From Firmicutes bacterium UBA1764 (lineage in GTDB: Bacteria > Bacillota > Clostridia > Peptostreptococcales > Anaerovoracaceae): a stretch of 5,393 nt of DNA. Positions 1-5,034 of the stretch are shown here, piece by piece. The notes beneath the pieces are model-generated. The model searched no databases, was not told where the DNA came from, and worked only from the letters and a program-made list of their open reading frames with translations. Positions within the stretch are counted from its first letter, which is position 1. Each line of letters starts with the position of its first letter. A program made the translations under genes and the position numbers. The DNA lies in the NCBI GenBank assembly GCA_002315535.1, contig DCHA01000015.1:2920-8312 (forward strand). The letters run 5' to 3'.

Positions 1-17
1 AGGCACCCTGTTATTGA

Positions 18-66
18 GCGGTTACTTTAAATTTCAACTAACCGCCCTTTTACGGTTCTCTTTTTT
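18..66 (+). terminator. Probable intrinsic terminator of an upstream gene
   Basis: A 7-bp perfect inverted repeat, GCGGTTA (18-24) and TAACCGC (39-45), has a 14-base loop and is followed by CCTTTTA. A second, shorter pairing is possible: AACCG (40-44) with CGGTT (53-57), followed directly by CTCTTTTTT. The two hairpins share bases 40-44, so they exclude each other. Either one followed by T-rich sequence fits an intrinsic terminator reading rightward. The upstream gene cannot be identified. Two frames have a stop here (TGA 15-17, TAA 28-30), either of which could be its end. Confidence 0.5.
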
Positions 67-79
67 AAAAGTGTATAAA

Positions 80-96
80 TTGCATATTGTTTGCAA
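80..96. repeat. Inverted repeat TTGCA-N7-TGCAA, possible operator
   Basis: Perfect 5-bp arms, TTGCA (80-84) and TGCAA (92-96), flank a 7-base spacer. The site lies about 40 bases upstream of the -35 box of the amino-acid transport/DDAH operon. Its size and position suit a dimeric regulator, but short dyads arise easily in AT-rich DNA, so the regulatory role is only inferred. Confidence 0.3.
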
Positions 97-102
97 ATAA
101 AC

Positions 103-115
103 TGTATTATATACA
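103..115. repeat. Short palindrome TGTAT-TAT-ATACA upstream of promoter
   Basis: This is a 13-base near-perfect palindrome with arms TGTAT and ATACA around TAT, located 20 bases before the -35 element. It may be a regulator site or simply a product of AT-rich composition. It does not match the arginine-repressor box pattern (TGAAT and ATTCA half-sites around an AT-rich centre). Confidence 0.2.
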
Positions 116-134
116 AATTATTCACAAAATACGC

Positions 135-162
135 TTGATTATGCATTTATATACGATATAAT
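135..162 (+). promoter_or_regulatory. Sigma-A-type promoter for the SBP-permease-DDAH operon
   Basis: A -35-like TTGATT (135-140) is separated by 16 bases from a perfect -10 TATAAT (157-162). Transcription would start near 169, leaving a leader of about 50 bases before the ATG at 219. This promoter and the preceding terminator make the three genes at 219-2579 an independent unit. Confidence 0.7.
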
Positions 163-218
163 ATGACCATAATAATTGCTTGGACCAGAATATTAATTAG
201 CATAAAAGGAGATCTGCC

Positions 219-1049
219 ATGAAGAAGTTACTATCAATCATCTTAATTTTTACACTTCTGTTTACACTTGCATCCTGCGGAGAGAAAAAACAGGATAATG
301 CTGCAGCATCAAAGCTGGACGCAATCAAGGCAAAAGGAAAGCTTATCGTGGCAACGGATGCTGCATGGGCACCATTTGAATATATAGGCAAGGATGGAGA
401 AATTACCGGTTCGGATATGGAAATCGGAAAGTATATCGCCGAAAATCTCGGTGTTGAATGCGAATTCATCAATGTAGCTTTTGATTCTCTTTCAACATAC
501 CTTGCAAACGATGAATGCGATCTTGCCATTGCAGCCATGACAATTACCGAAGAACGTGCCGAAACAGTTGCATTCAGTAATCCTTATACAGTTGCATGTC
601 AATATATCATAGTTCCGGAAAGCGACAATCAAACATCAACCATAGAGGATCTTGCAGGAAAGAAGATAGGTGTTCATCTCGGAACAACAGGTGACTTCCT
701 TGTAAGTGATGAAATCGCAGCCGGCTGCCTTGCAGATACAGGTGCAGAAGTAAAGCAGTATAAGTTCCTTACAGATGCCTGTCTGGCAATGAATAATAAT
801 GAGCTCGAGGGCATAGTTTGCGACACTCTTCTTGCAAAGAATCTTGTTGCAACAAACGAAGGCCTGAAGTGCTTTGAATTAGTTTACGAAGACGGAACAA
901 AGACTGACGAGATGTACGGAATAGCAATGGCAAAGGGTGATGACGAATTTGTCAATCAGATCAATGAAATAATAGATCCCATAATCAAGGACGGAACAAT
1001 AGACGGATGGATTCTTATCCACACCGATCTTGCGGCAGAAATCAACTGA
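219..1049 (+). CDS. Amino-acid ABC transporter substrate-binding lipoprotein (family 3)
   Basis: Extracytoplasmic receptor that captures a polar or cationic amino acid and delivers it to the permease encoded next. The 276-residue protein starts with a lysine-led hydrophobic signal and a lipobox LASC (residues 17-20), so Cys20 should be lipidated and anchor it to the membrane surface. The mature part follows the SBP_bac_3 pattern: KLIVATDAAWAPFEY (41-55), GSDMEIGKYIAENLG (64-78), AAMTITEERAETVAFSNPY (105-123) and GVHLGTTGDF (151-160). In this family Arg113 would hold the ligand carboxylate and Asp202 (IVCDTLLA) its alpha-amino group; both are present. AGGAG at 207-211, 7 bases before ATG, supports the start. 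The permease follows after 21 bases and DDAH after that, which suggests arginine or methylarginine as ligand. That assignment is inferred from context; cystine, glutamine or another amino acid cannot be excluded. Confidence 0.9.
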   Translation: MKKLLSIILIFTLLFTLASCGEKKQDNAAASKLDAIKAKGKLIVATDAAWAPFEYIGKDGEITGSDMEIGKYIAENLGVECEFINVAFDSLSTYLANDECDLAIAAMTITEERAETVAFSNPYTVACQYIIVPESDNQTSTIEDLAGKKIGVHLGTTGDFLVSDEIAAGCLADTGAEVKQYKFLTDACLAMNNNELEGIVCDTLLAKNLVATNEGLKCFELVYEDGTKTDEMYGIAMAKGDDEFVNQINEIIDPIIKDGTIDGWILIHTDLAAEIN

Positions 1050-1070
1050 TAATACAAAACAGGTGAACCA

Positions 1071-1796
1071 ATGCTCGAGACAATAAAAAAGGAATTTATC
1101 AAAACATTCATCAGGGATGCCAGATGGAAAATTTTTACCCAGGGATTTAAAAATACACTGATCATAACCGTTGCGGCTGTTATGATCGGTATCATTCTCG
1201 GCATAGCAATCTCTTTGGTACATGCAGTAAGCAAGGAAATGCGCAGCAGCGGCAACAAGACAATATGGGGAAGAGTCCTGATGGTACTCGATTCGCTGAA
1301 CGAATTCTATGTATCGGTTATAAGAGGCACTCCTCTTGCTATCCAGCTTACCATCATGGCATTCATAATAATGACAGGAGTGGAAAATAAAATTCTTGTC
1401 TGCTGTGTGGCATTCGGACTTAACTCTGCCGCCTATGTATCGGAAGTAATTCGCGGAGGCATAGAAGCAGTTGACAAGGGTCAGACGGAGGCAGGGCGGT
1501 CTTTGGGTTTATCTTCAACCACAACTCTTACGGAAATTGTGCTTCCTCAAGCTTTCAGGAGTATATTGCCTGCATTGTGCAACGAATTTATTGCCGTGCT
1601 TAAGGAAACCTCCATTGTGGGACTGATATCTGTTGTAGATCTGACAAGAGCCAGTGATCTGGTAAGAAGCAGAACGTTATCGCCGTACTTCCCTCTTATC
1701 AGTGTTGCAATTGTGTACTACATTCTGGTACTTATACTTTCCACACAGGTCAAAAGACTTGAGAAAAACATGAAGAATAAATACGGCGGAATATAA
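1071..1796 (+). CDS. Amino-acid ABC transporter permease (HisM/GlnP family)
   Basis: Membrane subunit forming the translocation path of a polar amino acid importer. It has 241 residues, slightly longer than the roughly 215-230 usual for the family because of an N-terminal extension of about 25 residues and a charged linker (51-70). Hydrophobic segments lie near 28-50, 88-104, 107-123, 165-190 and 207-225. The signature region is clear: SVIRGTPLAIQL (82-93) and the EAA loop around 125-160 with EAGRSLGLS (140-148) and IVLPQAFRSILPAL (156-169), which contacts the ATPase. An AGGTGA site (1061-1066) sits 4 bases before ATG. It is cotranscribed with the binding protein before it and DDAH after it. 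No ATP-binding subunit is encoded in the window, so function depends on one made elsewhere. A homodimeric permease is likely because only one permease gene is present. Confidence 0.92.
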   Translation: MLETIKKEFIKTFIRDARWKIFTQGFKNTLIITVAAVMIGIILGIAISLVHAVSKEMRSSGNKTIWGRVLMVLDSLNEFYVSVIRGTPLAIQLTIMAFIIMTGVENKILVCCVAFGLNSAAYVSEVIRGGIEAVDKGQTEAGRSLGLSSTTTLTEIVLPQAFRSILPALCNEFIAVLKETSIVGLISVVDLTRASDLVRSRTLSPYFPLISVAIVYYILVLILSTQVKRLEKNMKNKYGGI

Positions 1797-1808
1797 CAGG
1801 AGGAAAAA

Positions 1809-2579
1809 ATGTTTAAACATACAATAGTTCGTACGCCTTGCCAAAAGGTTTGTGATGGTATTACTTCTGCACCGGAGCTGGGTCAGCCCATATATGAAAA
1901 GGCTCTCAAGCAGCACGAAACATATATTGAAGCATTAAAGAAAACGGGAGTTGATGTACTTGTGCTTCCGCCGTTGGAAGATTTTCCTGATTCATGCTTT
2001 ATGGAAGATGTTGCCGTAGTGGCCGGCGAATGTGCCATAGTAACAAATCCAGGTGCTGCTTCCCGCAACAAGGAAGCAGACTATGTGGAAGAAGCCTTGC
2101 TTAAGTTTTACAATAAAAAGGATATAGGGCACATTGTTTCGCCCGGAACCCTTGAAGGCGGCGATGTAATGAAATGCGGAGATACTTTCTATATAGGTCT
2201 TTCTGCGAGAACAAATAAGGAAGGCATTGACCAGTTTGCTGCCTTTTTTGCACAGTACGGCTACAAGACGATTGCTGTTCCTCTTGAAAAAGTACTCCAT
2301 TTAAAAACCGGGGTAAACTATCTGGAAAACAATAAAATGCTTGTTTCCGGAGAATTTATTGATGACCCGGCATTCGCAGAATACGAGAAGCTGATTGTGC
2401 CGGAAGCAGAAGCCTACGGAGCAAACTGTATCTGGATGAACGGAACTGTCATAATTCCCATGGGTTATCCGACAGTAAAAGCCCAGATTGAAAAAGCCGG
2501 TTATCCGATTATAGAAGTGGACACCTCCGAATTCAGAAAAATTGACGGAGGCCTGAGCTGCCTTTCCTTAAGATTCTGA
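1809..2579 (+). CDS. ddaH: N(G),N(G)-dimethylarginine dimethylaminohydrolase (DDAH)
   Basis: Cytoplasmic enzyme of the guanidino-group-modifying (pentein) superfamily. It hydrolyses asymmetric dimethylarginine or monomethylarginine to citrulline plus dimethylamine or methylamine. The 256 residues match the length of the bacterial DDAH from Pseudomonas aeruginosa (254), not arginine deiminase (about 400). As recalled, the P. aeruginosa enzyme shares the N-terminus (MFKH.I.RTP), LEKVLHLKTG and the ending IDGG.SC.SLRF. Expected catalytic residues are present: Glu116 in TLEGGD, His164 in VLHLKTG and nucleophile Cys251 in GGLSCLSLRF. Substrate-binding residues Asp61 (FPDS), Glu66-Asp67 (FMED), Arg86 (AASR) and Arg134 (SARTN) also match. 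AGGAGG (1798-1803) lies 5 bases before ATG and 12 bases separate it from the permease gene, so it is operonic. No citrulline-using gene (arcB, arcC, argG) is visible. Family assignment is firm; in vivo substrate is inferred. Confidence 0.93.
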   Translation: MFKHTIVRTPCQKVCDGITSAPELGQPIYEKALKQHETYIEALKKTGVDVLVLPPLEDFPDSCFMEDVAVVAGECAIVTNPGAASRNKEADYVEEALLKFYNKKDIGHIVSPGTLEGGDVMKCGDTFYIGLSARTNKEGIDQFAAFFAQYGYKTIAVPLEKVLHLKTGVNYLENNKMLVSGEFIDDPAFAEYEKLIVPEAEAYGANCIWMNGTVIIPMGYPTVKAQIEKAGYPIIEVDTSEFRKIDGGLSCLSLRF

Positions 2580-2600
2580 TACAGTAATTTAAACCGAAAA

Positions 2601-2642
2601 CCATGTGGGAAGCATGGCTTCCGGCTGCAGCAGAGTTTTTTT
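2601..2642. terminator. Hairpin region between convergent genes, possible bidirectional terminator
   Basis: Positions 2608-2622 form a 6-bp stem, GGAAGC and GCTTCC, with loop ATG. On the + strand this is followed, after 13 bases, by a run of seven T (2636-2642), further away than ideal. On the - strand an alternative stem, CCATG/CATGG (arms 2601-2605 and 2613-2617), is followed at once by TTTTC, which could end ybaK transcription. The two stems overlap. The position between two convergent stop codons supports terminator function in both directions, though neither half is canonical. Confidence 0.5.
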
Positions 2643-2645
2643 ACC

Positions 2646-3125
2646 TCAGTCGCACAGATCTGCTGTCCGGAAACGAATTGCCTTGGAAAGCTCGGAAAGG
2701 GAGGTCTCGACCTGGAAGCCGATTTTCCCCGCACTGAAAATTATGCTCGTCTGACTTTCTGCGCTTATATCAATAGTGGTTGTAAAAAACTTCTTCATAC
2801 CTACAGGTGAGCATCCTCCGTGGATGTAGCCTGTAAGTGGGAGAAGCTCCTTTTGTGCAATCATTTCAATGTTCTTTTCTCCCACTGCGGAGGCGGCTTT
2901 TTTCAGGTTAAGTTCCCTTGCAACCGGTATTACAAATACATAGTGCTCCCTGCTCTTGCCCACGGTAACGAGTGTCTTGAAAACCTTTGCCGGGTCCTGT
3001 CCCATTTGAGCGGCAACCTCAACGCCGCTTATTCCCATCTCCGGGTCATATGTATAGCTGTTGTACTGCGCTTTTTTCTGTTCAAGAAGCCGCATTACAT
3101 TCGTCTTTTCAATTTGATTTTTCAT
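2646..3125 (-). CDS. ybaK: Cys-tRNA(Pro)/Cys-tRNA(Cys) deacylase, YbaK/EbsC family
   Basis: Trans-acting editing enzyme that removes cysteine wrongly attached to tRNA(Pro) by prolyl-tRNA synthetase. The 159-residue protein is full length for the family and is a single YbaK domain. Diagnostic features are VFKTLV (48-53) with the conserved Lys50, PVARELNLKKAA (67-78), the signature GYIHGGCSPVGMKK (99-112), and FSAGKIGFQVE (130-140). The start at 3125 has only a weak AGG (7 bases before ATG). It lies 8 bases after the pheB stop codon, so translation is probably coupled to pheB. The next in-frame Met (residue 11) has no better site and would remove conserved N-terminal sequence. It converges with ddaH across a hairpin region. 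Specificity within the family (Cys-tRNA(Pro) versus related deacylases) is assigned by resemblance and not proved. Confidence 0.9.
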   Translation of the reverse strand: MKNQIEKTNVMRLLEQKKAQYNSYTYDPEMGISGVEVAAQMGQDPAKVFKTLVTVGKSREHYVFVIPVARELNLKKAASAVGEKNIEMIAQKELLPLTGYIHGGCSPVGMKKFFTTTIDISAESQTSIIFSAGKIGFQVETSLSELSKAIRFRTADLCD

Positions 3126-3133
3126 ATTGCTGC

Positions 3134-3571
3134 CTATGCCATATCCATAAGAACCGGGTTTTCTACGCCCGGAAGTGTTTTAAGCTTTTCTATCAGCATG
3201 GGAATATCCGTTTTCAGCTCGCTGACATCGATGGATACCATGACGCTTACATGTCCCGAAATCGGCGGAATCTGGCTTATGGTGACTATATTTGCGCCTT
3301 CCTCACCCATGAAGCTCAGGACCCGCCCCAGTGTTCCGCGTTCATGGTTCATACGCATGGAGATTACCACGGTTCGGAAATCCTGTCCCTTCTTTACTCT
3401 GAAAACCTTGTCCTTATACTTGTAATATGTACTTCTTGATATTCCGCAGCGCTTTGCTGCCTCGCTCACTTCCTTGACTGCTCCTGTTTTGAGCAAATCT
3501 CTTGCCATCAGAACCCTTTCGATGTAGTCGGGAAGTATACTGCTGCTTACTATATAGTACTCATCGGTCAT
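3134..3571 (-). CDS. pheB: ACT domain protein PheB (UPF0735 family)
   Basis: Probable amino-acid-sensing regulator; the biochemical role of the family is not established. From the chosen start the protein has 145 residues, close to the roughly 147 of B. subtilis PheB. The N-terminus (DEYYIVSSSILPDYIERVL, 3-21) is typical. Residues 30-56 resemble a helix-turn-helix (VSEAAKRCGISRSTYYKYKDKVF). A C-terminal ACT domain spans about 67-140, with SMRMNHERGTLGRVLSFMGEEGANI and the strand HVSVMVSIDV; the NHERGTLG turn is where ACT domains usually bind an amino acid. The ATG at 3571 is preferred because AGGGAG stands 8 bases upstream. An in-frame ATG at 3592 would add 7 residues but has no ribosome binding site. 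It is the first gene of an operon with ybaK, not beside homoserine or phenylalanine pathway genes as often seen. An upstream dyad could allow autoregulation. Confidence 0.88.
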   Translation of the reverse strand: MTDEYYIVSSSILPDYIERVLMARDLLKTGAVKEVSEAAKRCGISRSTYYKYKDKVFRVKKGQDFRTVVISMRMNHERGTLGRVLSFMGEEGANIVTISQIPPISGHVSVMVSIDVSELKTDIPMLIEKLKTLPGVENPVLMDMA

Positions 3572-3579
3572 GCCGGTTT

Positions 3580-3585
3580 CTCCCT
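3580..3585 (-). promoter_or_regulatory. Ribosome binding site setting the pheB start
   Basis: On the - strand this reads AGGGAG, 8 bases before the ATG at 3571. It would lie inside the coding sequence if translation began at the ATG at 3592, which itself is preceded by AT-rich sequence with no Shine-Dalgarno match. It therefore argues for the shorter protein. Confidence 0.75.
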
Positions 3586-3605
3586 GTTCCATTATTTGTA
3601 TAAAT

Positions 3606-3621
3606 ATACTTGCATAAGTAT
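3606..3621. repeat. Dyad ATACTT-GCAT-AAGTAT at the pheB transcription start region
   Basis: A perfect 6-bp inverted repeat, ATACTT (3606-3611) and AAGTAT (3616-3621), surrounds GCAT. It lies 35 bases upstream of the pheB start codon, at or just downstream of the expected transcription start, a good position for a repressor site or a small leader hairpin. PheB has an HTH-like segment, so it is one candidate to bind here; that link is speculative. Confidence 0.4.
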
Positions 3622-3628
3622 TATCTCT

Positions 3629-3657
3629 ATGGTATATTGTTCGCGTGGAAAAATCAA
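3629..3657 (-). promoter_or_regulatory. Candidate promoter for pheB-ybaK
   Basis: On the - strand a -35-like TTGATT (3652-3657) is followed after 17 bases by TACCAT (3629-3634), each matching consensus at four of six positions. An alternative -10, GATAAT (3620-3625), lies slightly downstream but lacks a good -35 at correct spacing. Either choice puts the transcription start close to or within the ATACTT/AAGTAT dyad. Confidence 0.35.
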
Positions 3658-3670
3658 GTGTATTCCGTCT

Positions 3671-3697
3671 GCGGACACTATAATATTTATTGACCGC
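3671..3697. repeat. 27-bp imperfect palindrome in the divergent intergenic region
   Basis: GCGGACA (3671-3677) and TGACCGC (3691-3697) pair except for one central A-A mismatch. The interior (TA.AA and TT.TA) continues the symmetry about base 3684, giving 10 of 13 matched pairs. It sits between the divergent promoters, about 30 bases upstream of the rightward -35 box. The GC-rich outer arms in AT-rich surroundings make it a better operator candidate than a chance AT dyad. No regulator is known for it. Confidence 0.4.
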
Positions 3698-3726
3698 GAT
3701 ACTAAAACGGATGCATGCCCATTGAA

Positions 3727-3755
3727 TTGACTGAAATAAGCTATTCGGGTATAAT
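3727..3755 (+). promoter_or_regulatory. Near-consensus sigma-A promoter for the DUF308 gene
   Basis: TTGACT (3727-3732) and TATAAT (3750-3755) are separated by the optimal 17 bases. Transcription should begin near 3762, only about 21 bases before the ATG at 3783 and downstream of the in-frame GTG at 3759. This excludes the GTG as a start on this transcript. It probably also drives the solute-binding protein gene at 5035. Confidence 0.85.
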
Positions 3756-3771
3756 TAAGTGTTTTTAACTC

Positions 3772-3776
3772 GGAGG
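3772..3776 (+). promoter_or_regulatory. Ribosome binding site setting the DUF308 gene start
   Basis: GGAGG lies 6 bases before the ATG at 3783. It would be inside the gene if translation began at the in-frame GTG at 3759, so it selects 3783 as the start. Confidence 0.85.
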
Positions 3777-3782
3777 AAATTT

Positions 3783-5018
3783 ATGAAAATTCTAACGGCA
3801 CTTTCCGGTATTCTCCTGGCGCTTGGCGGAGGTTTCTGCTATATGTACCAGGCATATGCGTTTTCATCGCTGGCATTTGTAATGGGTGTAATAATGTTTC
3901 TTGCAGGTATTCTGTGTATTGCAGCGTACCTTGTTTCAGGAAAAGCACAGAGGCTCCCGGATACGATGCTTGTTGAAAGCATTGTAACAATCCTCTTCGG
4001 ATTCGCGGTATTAAATAACCAGGTTAACGATACAATGGTATCCATCTTTTTCGGAGCATGGCTTACGCTTGCAGGGGCTTCAAGGCTTTCCCAGAGTGTT
4101 GCAATCAGCCGCTATAATCCGAAGGAATGGGTAAGGGTACTGCCTCTTGCGGCAATATGCACTCTGCTGGGAACCATTATGATGATGCCCACATTGGTAT
4201 CCACCATAAACGCTCTTATTCTTGTGGGAGCAGCCTTCATTCTCGACGGACTTTCACAGCTTATATACTCGATGTATATGCAGGACAGCACAGATCATGA
4301 ACGGGCAATAGAGGCGGCATCCAGAGCGCAGGCAAAGCTGGAAGCTGCAAAGGAAAAGAATGCACAGCAGCAGAAGCTGCGCAGCATGGACGAAGCCGAG
4401 CGTCAGGCAGCACTTGCACAGGAACGGGAAAAGAAGCGCGAGGCCAAGGACAGGGCAAAGGAAGCAAAGCGTATCGCAAAGGAAGAACGCAGGAACGCAA
4501 GGAGAGATCTGGAAAAGACTCTGGAGCTTACAGAGGAAGAGGTTGCGGATATCGTACGGCTTACCGATAGTGAGTTCACGGAGCCGGAGGAAGCTCCTGC
4601 TCCCGAACAGAGCATGTATCCTACCTTCAGAAAGCCTACAGACATTCCCTCACTCAGAGCTGCGTCCGTAATTCCGGAGGAAGAACAGGAAGCTGAGAAG
4701 AAGCCGGATGTAAGCTTTACAGCCATCAACCTGGCTGAAATAGAAGAAAGTACACCGGAGGTCAGCTTCGAAGCAGTGGTGCTTCCGGATATTGAGCTTA
4801 AAAGCTCCGACCGGGATCCTGTTGACCGGGGTCAGATTATGAAGGAAATAAACAGGGAGCTAAAGCCGGAGGAGGCCGCAACATATACACCGCTCAGTCT
4901 GGAGGAGCTGGTTGCGGAGCCTATGAAGACGCATACAAATCAGGAAGCCGATAACACACGCTTCACCAACACTTTTGTCTTTAATTGGGATGATGATAGC
5001 CCATTGAAGGATATATAA
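3783..5018 (+). CDS. HdeD/DUF308-like six-TM protein with coiled-coil cytoplasmic tail
   Basis: A 411-residue two-part protein of unknown function. Residues 1-165 contain six hydrophobic segments (about 4-24, 28-52, 63-79, 84-105, 117-137, 142-164) in three hairpin pairs, with Gly-rich turns such as GIMFLAG-like and FGAWLTLAGASRL (90-102). This resembles the HdeD/DUF308 family, whose members are often no longer than this part. Residues 172-257 are a highly charged Ala/Glu/Lys/Arg-rich stretch predicted to form a coiled coil. Residues 262-411 are acidic, Pro-rich and probably disordered, with a duplicated 17-residue motif (308-341) and a distinctive end FVFNWDDDSPL (398-408). Few positive charges in the TM loops compared with the tail suggest the tail is cytoplasmic. 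It has its own near-consensus promoter and is followed after 16 bases by a Liv-type binding protein gene with no terminator between them. The tail may be a scaffold; this is inference. Confidence 0.75.
   Translation: MKILTALSGILLALGGGFCYMYQAYAFSSLAFVMGVIMFLAGILCIAAYLVSGKAQRLPDTMLVESIVTILFGFAVLNNQVNDTMVSIFFGAWLTLAGASRLSQSVAISRYNPKEWVRVLPLAAICTLLGTIMMMPTLVSTINALILVGAAFILDGLSQLIYSMYMQDSTDHERAIEAASRAQAKLEAAKEKNAQQQKLRSMDEAERQAALAQEREKKREAKDRAKEAKRIAKEERRNARRDLEKTLELTEEEVADIVRLTDSEFTEPEEAPAPEQSMYPTFRKPTDIPSLRAASVIPEEEQEAEKKPDVSFTAINLAEIEESTPEVSFEAVVLPDIELKSSDRDPVDRGQIMKEINRELKPEEAATYTPLSLEELVAEPMKTHTNQEADNTRFTNTFVFNWDDDSPLKDI
4704..4805 (+). repeat. Tandem 17-codon repeat in the DUF308 protein tail
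   Basis: Residues 308-324 (PDVSFTAINLAEIEEST) and 325-341 (PEVSFEAVVLPDIELKS) align without gaps as P[DE]VSF.A..L..IE. A weaker relative, TYTPLSLEELVAEP, follows at 367-380. The DNA copies have diverged, so this is an old protein-level duplication and not a recent DNA repeat. It may be a short linear binding motif. Confidence 0.55.
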
Positions 5019-5034
5019 ATAGGAGGTTTTTAAC

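Noticed and set aside
110..127. Possible arginine-repressor box near ATTATTCAC
   Set aside because: Only one half-site (ATTCA, 120-124) is present; the opposite TGAAT half is missing at the required distance.
197..538. Minus-strand open frame opposite the first binding protein gene
   Set aside because: It is a shadow of a clear SBP_bac_3 gene, with no recognisable domain or start signal.
2820..3439. Two overlapping + strand open frames opposite ybaK and pheB
   Set aside because: They lack ribosome binding sites, have Cys/Phe-rich composition typical of antisense frames, and lie against two recognised conserved genes.
3759..3782. GTG start at 3759 for the DUF308 gene
   Set aside because: It precedes the predicted transcription start and would place GGAGG inside the coding sequence.
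4360..4729. Alternative frames on both strands in the coiled-coil region
   Set aside because: Repetitive Ala/Glu/Lys/Arg codons keep other frames open by composition; the main frame has promoter, RBS and TM segments.
4985..5020. Separate promoter for the Liv-type binding protein (TATATAA near 5012)
   Set aside because: No -35-like hexamer occurs at 16-18 bases; the nearest, TTGGGA, is about 21 bases away.
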